This document shows positions 5,241 to 7,210 of a DNA stretch of 7,210 nucleotides, piece by piece. Each line of letters opens with the position of its first letter. The first letter of the stretch is position 1. Source of the stretch: Pseudomonadota bacterium (GTDB lineage: Bacteria > CALINM01); the NCBI GenBank assembly GCA_026415985.1, contig JAOAGA010000077.1:1-7210 (forward strand), in the 5' to 3' direction. The position numbers were made by a program, and so were the translations under genes. The notes under the pieces are model-generated. The model searched no databases, had not been told where the DNA came from, and saw only the letters and a program-made list of their open reading frames with translations.

Positions 5241-5993
5241 ATAAAAAAAAGAGAAGCATTTTTTTTACTGTTAATTTTTTCTGTTTTCTTGCTATTTATC
5301 TCAGACCCACCTGCGGTTGGCCTGGCAAAAGAATATGTATACAAAAGAGAGGATGTATATCTTCAAAAGGTTATAGACGGGGATACTATTCTTTTAAAAG
5401 ACGGCAGATATATAAGATTAATTGGTATAGACACCCCGGAGATCAGGAAAAAAATTAATGGAAAATGGGTCGAAGTATATGAGCCCTATGGTAGGCAAGC
5501 TTTTGAGTTTACCAATAGGCTTTTGCTTGGTAAGAAAATAAATATAGAGTATGACAATGAGATAAGAGATAGTTATAACAGAGATCTCTGTTATGTCTTC
5601 GCTAATGGAATCCTGGTTAATGAAGCAGTTATGAGGGAAGGTTTAGCCTTTCCATATCTAAAGAATAAGAGTCTCAGGTATTATGAAAGGTTAAAAAATG
5701 CCTTTATTCAATCGGTAAAGGAAAGAAAAAACCTTTATAAAATTAATCTGAAATACGAAAAAGATCTAAAAAAATACATTAATCAGGATGTCTTTTATGA
5801 AGGAATAGTAAATAACATCTTAAATGGCAGTAACGAAAGTGAGATTATCTTTGATAAGGTTGTTGTAATAGCTAAGGATTTCAAAAAAAAGCTTAAAAGA
5901 GGTCAGCTTTTGTACGTTTATGGAAAACTTATCTATAAAAAGGAGAGATTTTTAATAATATCAGATAGGAACAAAATTTTTTATTTTGATTAA
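5241..5993 (+). CDS. Secreted or membrane-anchored thermonuclease (SNase)-like protein with C-terminal OB-like domain
   Basis: If started at ATA 5241 this is a 250-residue protein. Residues 2-20 form a signal peptide or anchor (KKREAFFLLLIFSVFLLFI), with possible cleavage after GLA near residue 29. The staphylococcal-nuclease domain follows: VIDGDT (44-49), RLIGIDTPE (59-67), the alpha-helix GRQAFEFTNRLL, and SYNRDLCYVF with Arg114. These supply counterparts of the catalytic Arg35, Glu43 and Arg87 and the calcium-binding Asp21, Asp40 and Thr41, so an active calcium-dependent nuclease is expected outside the cytoplasm. The last 80 residues, with GIVNNIL, VVVIAKDF and KRGQLLYVYGKL, look like a second OB-fold. 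The only canonical in-frame start is TTG 5289, which would remove most of the signal peptide. Last gene of the plus-strand cluster; its TAA overlaps the convergent regulator by 4 nt. Confidence 0.8.
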   Translation: MKKREAFFLLLIFSVFLLFISDPPAVGLAKEYVYKREDVYLQKVIDGDTILLKDGRYIRLIGIDTPEIRKKINGKWVEVYEPYGRQAFEFTNRLLLGKKINIEYDNEIRDSYNRDLCYVFANGILVNEAVMREGLAFPYLKNKSLRYYERLKNAFIQSVKERKNLYKINLKYEKDLKKYINQDVFYEGIVNNILNGSNESEIIFDKVVVIAKDFKKKLKRGQLLYVYGKLIYKKERFLIISDRNKIFYFD

Positions 5994-7210
5994 TCAAACG
6001 AAGAGAAAAGCTCGTCAAAATTACTTCCGTTTTCCGGAAATGAGACGATTTTGGAAATAAAAGGAATATTTTCCTTGTCAAGTTTTTCTGTCAAAACGTT
6101 AATTTTTTTATTTATTTCATTGAGGTCAGACTGATCAAAAACAACAAAATCATCCCCTCCCGCCCTGACGACGATAGATGGTGGTAAAAATATTGATTGT
6201 AGGTTATGGGCGGTTTTTATTATTATTTCGTCGCCCTTTATTCTTCCCTTTGTTTTGTTTATCTCAGAAATACCTCTAATGTCTATCAAGATCAGATAAA
6301 ATGGTTGATTCTCCTGAATCTTTTCTTTCAAAAAGTTTTTCAGATAGGGATACCAATAAAGTCCTGTAAGAAAATCAATATAAACCATAGCTTCTCTGAA
6401 TTTTTCTATGTATGGGGATATGGAGCTTTTTATCTCTTCCAGCTCTTCAATCTCATGAAGGACTGATATGGAGACTTCTTTCAGATCGGGGTCAAACTTT
6501 TTACCGAATTCTGAGTTTATGTAATTGATAACATCTTCTTTCGCCATTTTTTTGCGATAGGGACGCAAAGAGGAAAGGGCATCATAATTATCAGCTATTG
6601 CAATTATTCTTGATTCCATAGGAATATCTTTAGCCTTAAGCCCCTCAGGATATCCTTTACCATCGAAGTTTTCATGGTGATGTTTTATCCAGGGAATAAT
6701 GCTGTTTAATGGCGTAATCTCAGAAACAATCAGCGCGCTCATGCCGGGATGGTTTTTCATAATCATATACTCAAAATCGGTCAGTTTTCCCGGTTTAAGC
6801 AGGATTAAGTCTGGTATACCTACCTTACCTACATCGTGAAGTAGTCCTGCAAGTTCCAATTTTTTCAGAGTTTCTTCTTCGTATCCCAATCTTTTTGCTA
6901 TTTCTGTCGATACAAAGGCAACCCTTTCTGAATGGCCTCTCGTGTAAGGATCTCTTGCTTCAATGGCGTTTGCAAGCGCCTTAACTGATTGTATGGCCAA
7001 CTGTTCAAGCATCTCAGTTCTTTCTTTAAGAAGGCTTTCTATATGGCTAAAATATCGTTTGCTCTGTCTTATGTTTAGACAGAAATTAAGTGCACTGTCT
7101 ATTTTTTCTTTAATTTGTTGTAATGTAAAAGGTTTAGGAACAAAGTCAAAAACACCCTTTGACAGGGCAGACTGTATTATGTCAACATTTACCGACCCGC
7201 TTATTATGAT
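5990..7210 (-). CDS. Response regulator with HD-GYP phosphodiesterase and degenerate GGDEF domains (partial, N-terminus cut by window edge)
   Basis: The frame is open from the window edge for 406 codons; an internal ATG at 7012 is not the true start because receiver-domain sequence precedes it. Residues 1-41 are the end of a receiver domain (IIISGSV, then FDFVPKPF with conserved Lys26), and a helical linker follows to about 66. The HD-GYP domain (about 75-250) has GHSERV, HDVGKVGIP, NHP, HHHENFDGKGYP and IADNYDAL, so all signature metal ligands are present and it should hydrolyse c-di-GMP. The last domain resembles GGDEF: DFLTGL, LIDIRG, KGDEII and AGGDDF. It has Asp for the fourth signature residue, no inhibitory RxxD, and lacks the final ALYxAK helix, so cyclase activity is doubtful. 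About 80 N-terminal residues with the phosphoacceptor Asp lie outside. Target unknown. Confidence 0.92.
   Translation of the reverse strand: MIISGSVNVDIIQSALSKGVFDFVPKPFTLQQIKEKIDSALNFCLNIRQSKRYFSHIESLLKERTEMLEQLAIQSVKALANAIEARDPYTRGHSERVAFVSTEIAKRLGYEEETLKKLELAGLLHDVGKVGIPDLILLKPGKLTDFEYMIMKNHPGMSALIVSEITPLNSIIPWIKHHHENFDGKGYPEGLKAKDIPMESRIIAIADNYDALSSLRPYRKKMAKEDVINYINSEFGKKFDPDLKEVSISVLHEIEELEEIKSSISPYIEKFREAMVYIDFLTGLYWYPYLKNFLKEKIQENQPFYLILIDIRGISEINKTKGRIKGDEIIIKTAHNLQSIFLPPSIVVRAGGDDFVVFDQSDLNEINKKINVLTEKLDKENIPFISKIVSFPENGSNFDELFSSFD

Noticed and set aside
6206-6466. Plus-strand 86-codon ORF with hydrophobic stretches
   Set aside because: Antisense to the GGDEF-like part of the regulator; the hydrophobic look comes from reversed Lys/Glu-rich codons.

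Overview
The window looks like ordinary chromosome from a low-GC anaerobic or microaerophilic bacterium. By eye it is strongly AT-rich, with frequent AGA (Arg) and ATA (Ile) codons. It combines [FeFe]-hydrogenase maturation genes, a one-polypeptide aconitase of the roughly 640-660 residue 'Aquifex type', a small ferritin-like protein and a response regulator with an HD-GYP domain. This suits groups such as Deferribacterota, Nitrospirota or Desulfobacterota, but the assignment is a guess from gene content and composition. I see no tRNA, rRNA, CRISPR array, transposase or attachment site.

Left block (1-2156, minus strand): hydG followed by hydE, overlapping by 8 nt, with hydE running off the left edge. 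HydG and HydE are the two radical-SAM enzymes that build the CO/CN-ligated iron unit of the [FeFe]-hydrogenase active site.

Divergent spacer (2157-2629): about 470 nt of very AT-rich DNA between hydG and the aconitase gene. It holds a perfect 20-bp palindrome over a plausible hydG promoter, a near-consensus sigma70-type promoter reading the other way, a strong GC-rich hairpin, a 14-codon ORF with a very good ribosome binding site, and two further -10-like boxes close to the aconitase start. It is the least explained part of the window.

Right-going block (2630-5993, plus strand): aconitase, a 47-residue two-CxxC zinc-ribbon-like protein, a 173-residue ferritin-like diiron protein, and a secreted or membrane-anchored thermonuclease-like protein. 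Gaps are 1, 9 and about 6 nt, so this is probably one operon. Aconitase carries a labile [4Fe-4S] cluster and the ferritin-like protein may manage iron or peroxide, so a shared iron/oxidative-stress theme is possible but is inference. The nuclease gene has no ATG, GTG or TTG in front of a clear signal peptide. An ATA start, or readthrough of the in-frame TAG that ends the ferritin-like gene, has to be considered.

Right edge (5990-7210, minus strand): a response regulator (end of a receiver domain, a complete HD-GYP c-di-GMP phosphodiesterase domain, a degenerate and shortened GGDEF domain), cut at its N-terminus by the window edge. Its stop codon shares TTAA with the stop of the convergent nuclease gene, leaving no room for a terminator between them.

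I found no clearly new multi-gene system. The best leads are the structured hydG/aconitase spacer and the anomalous nuclease start.
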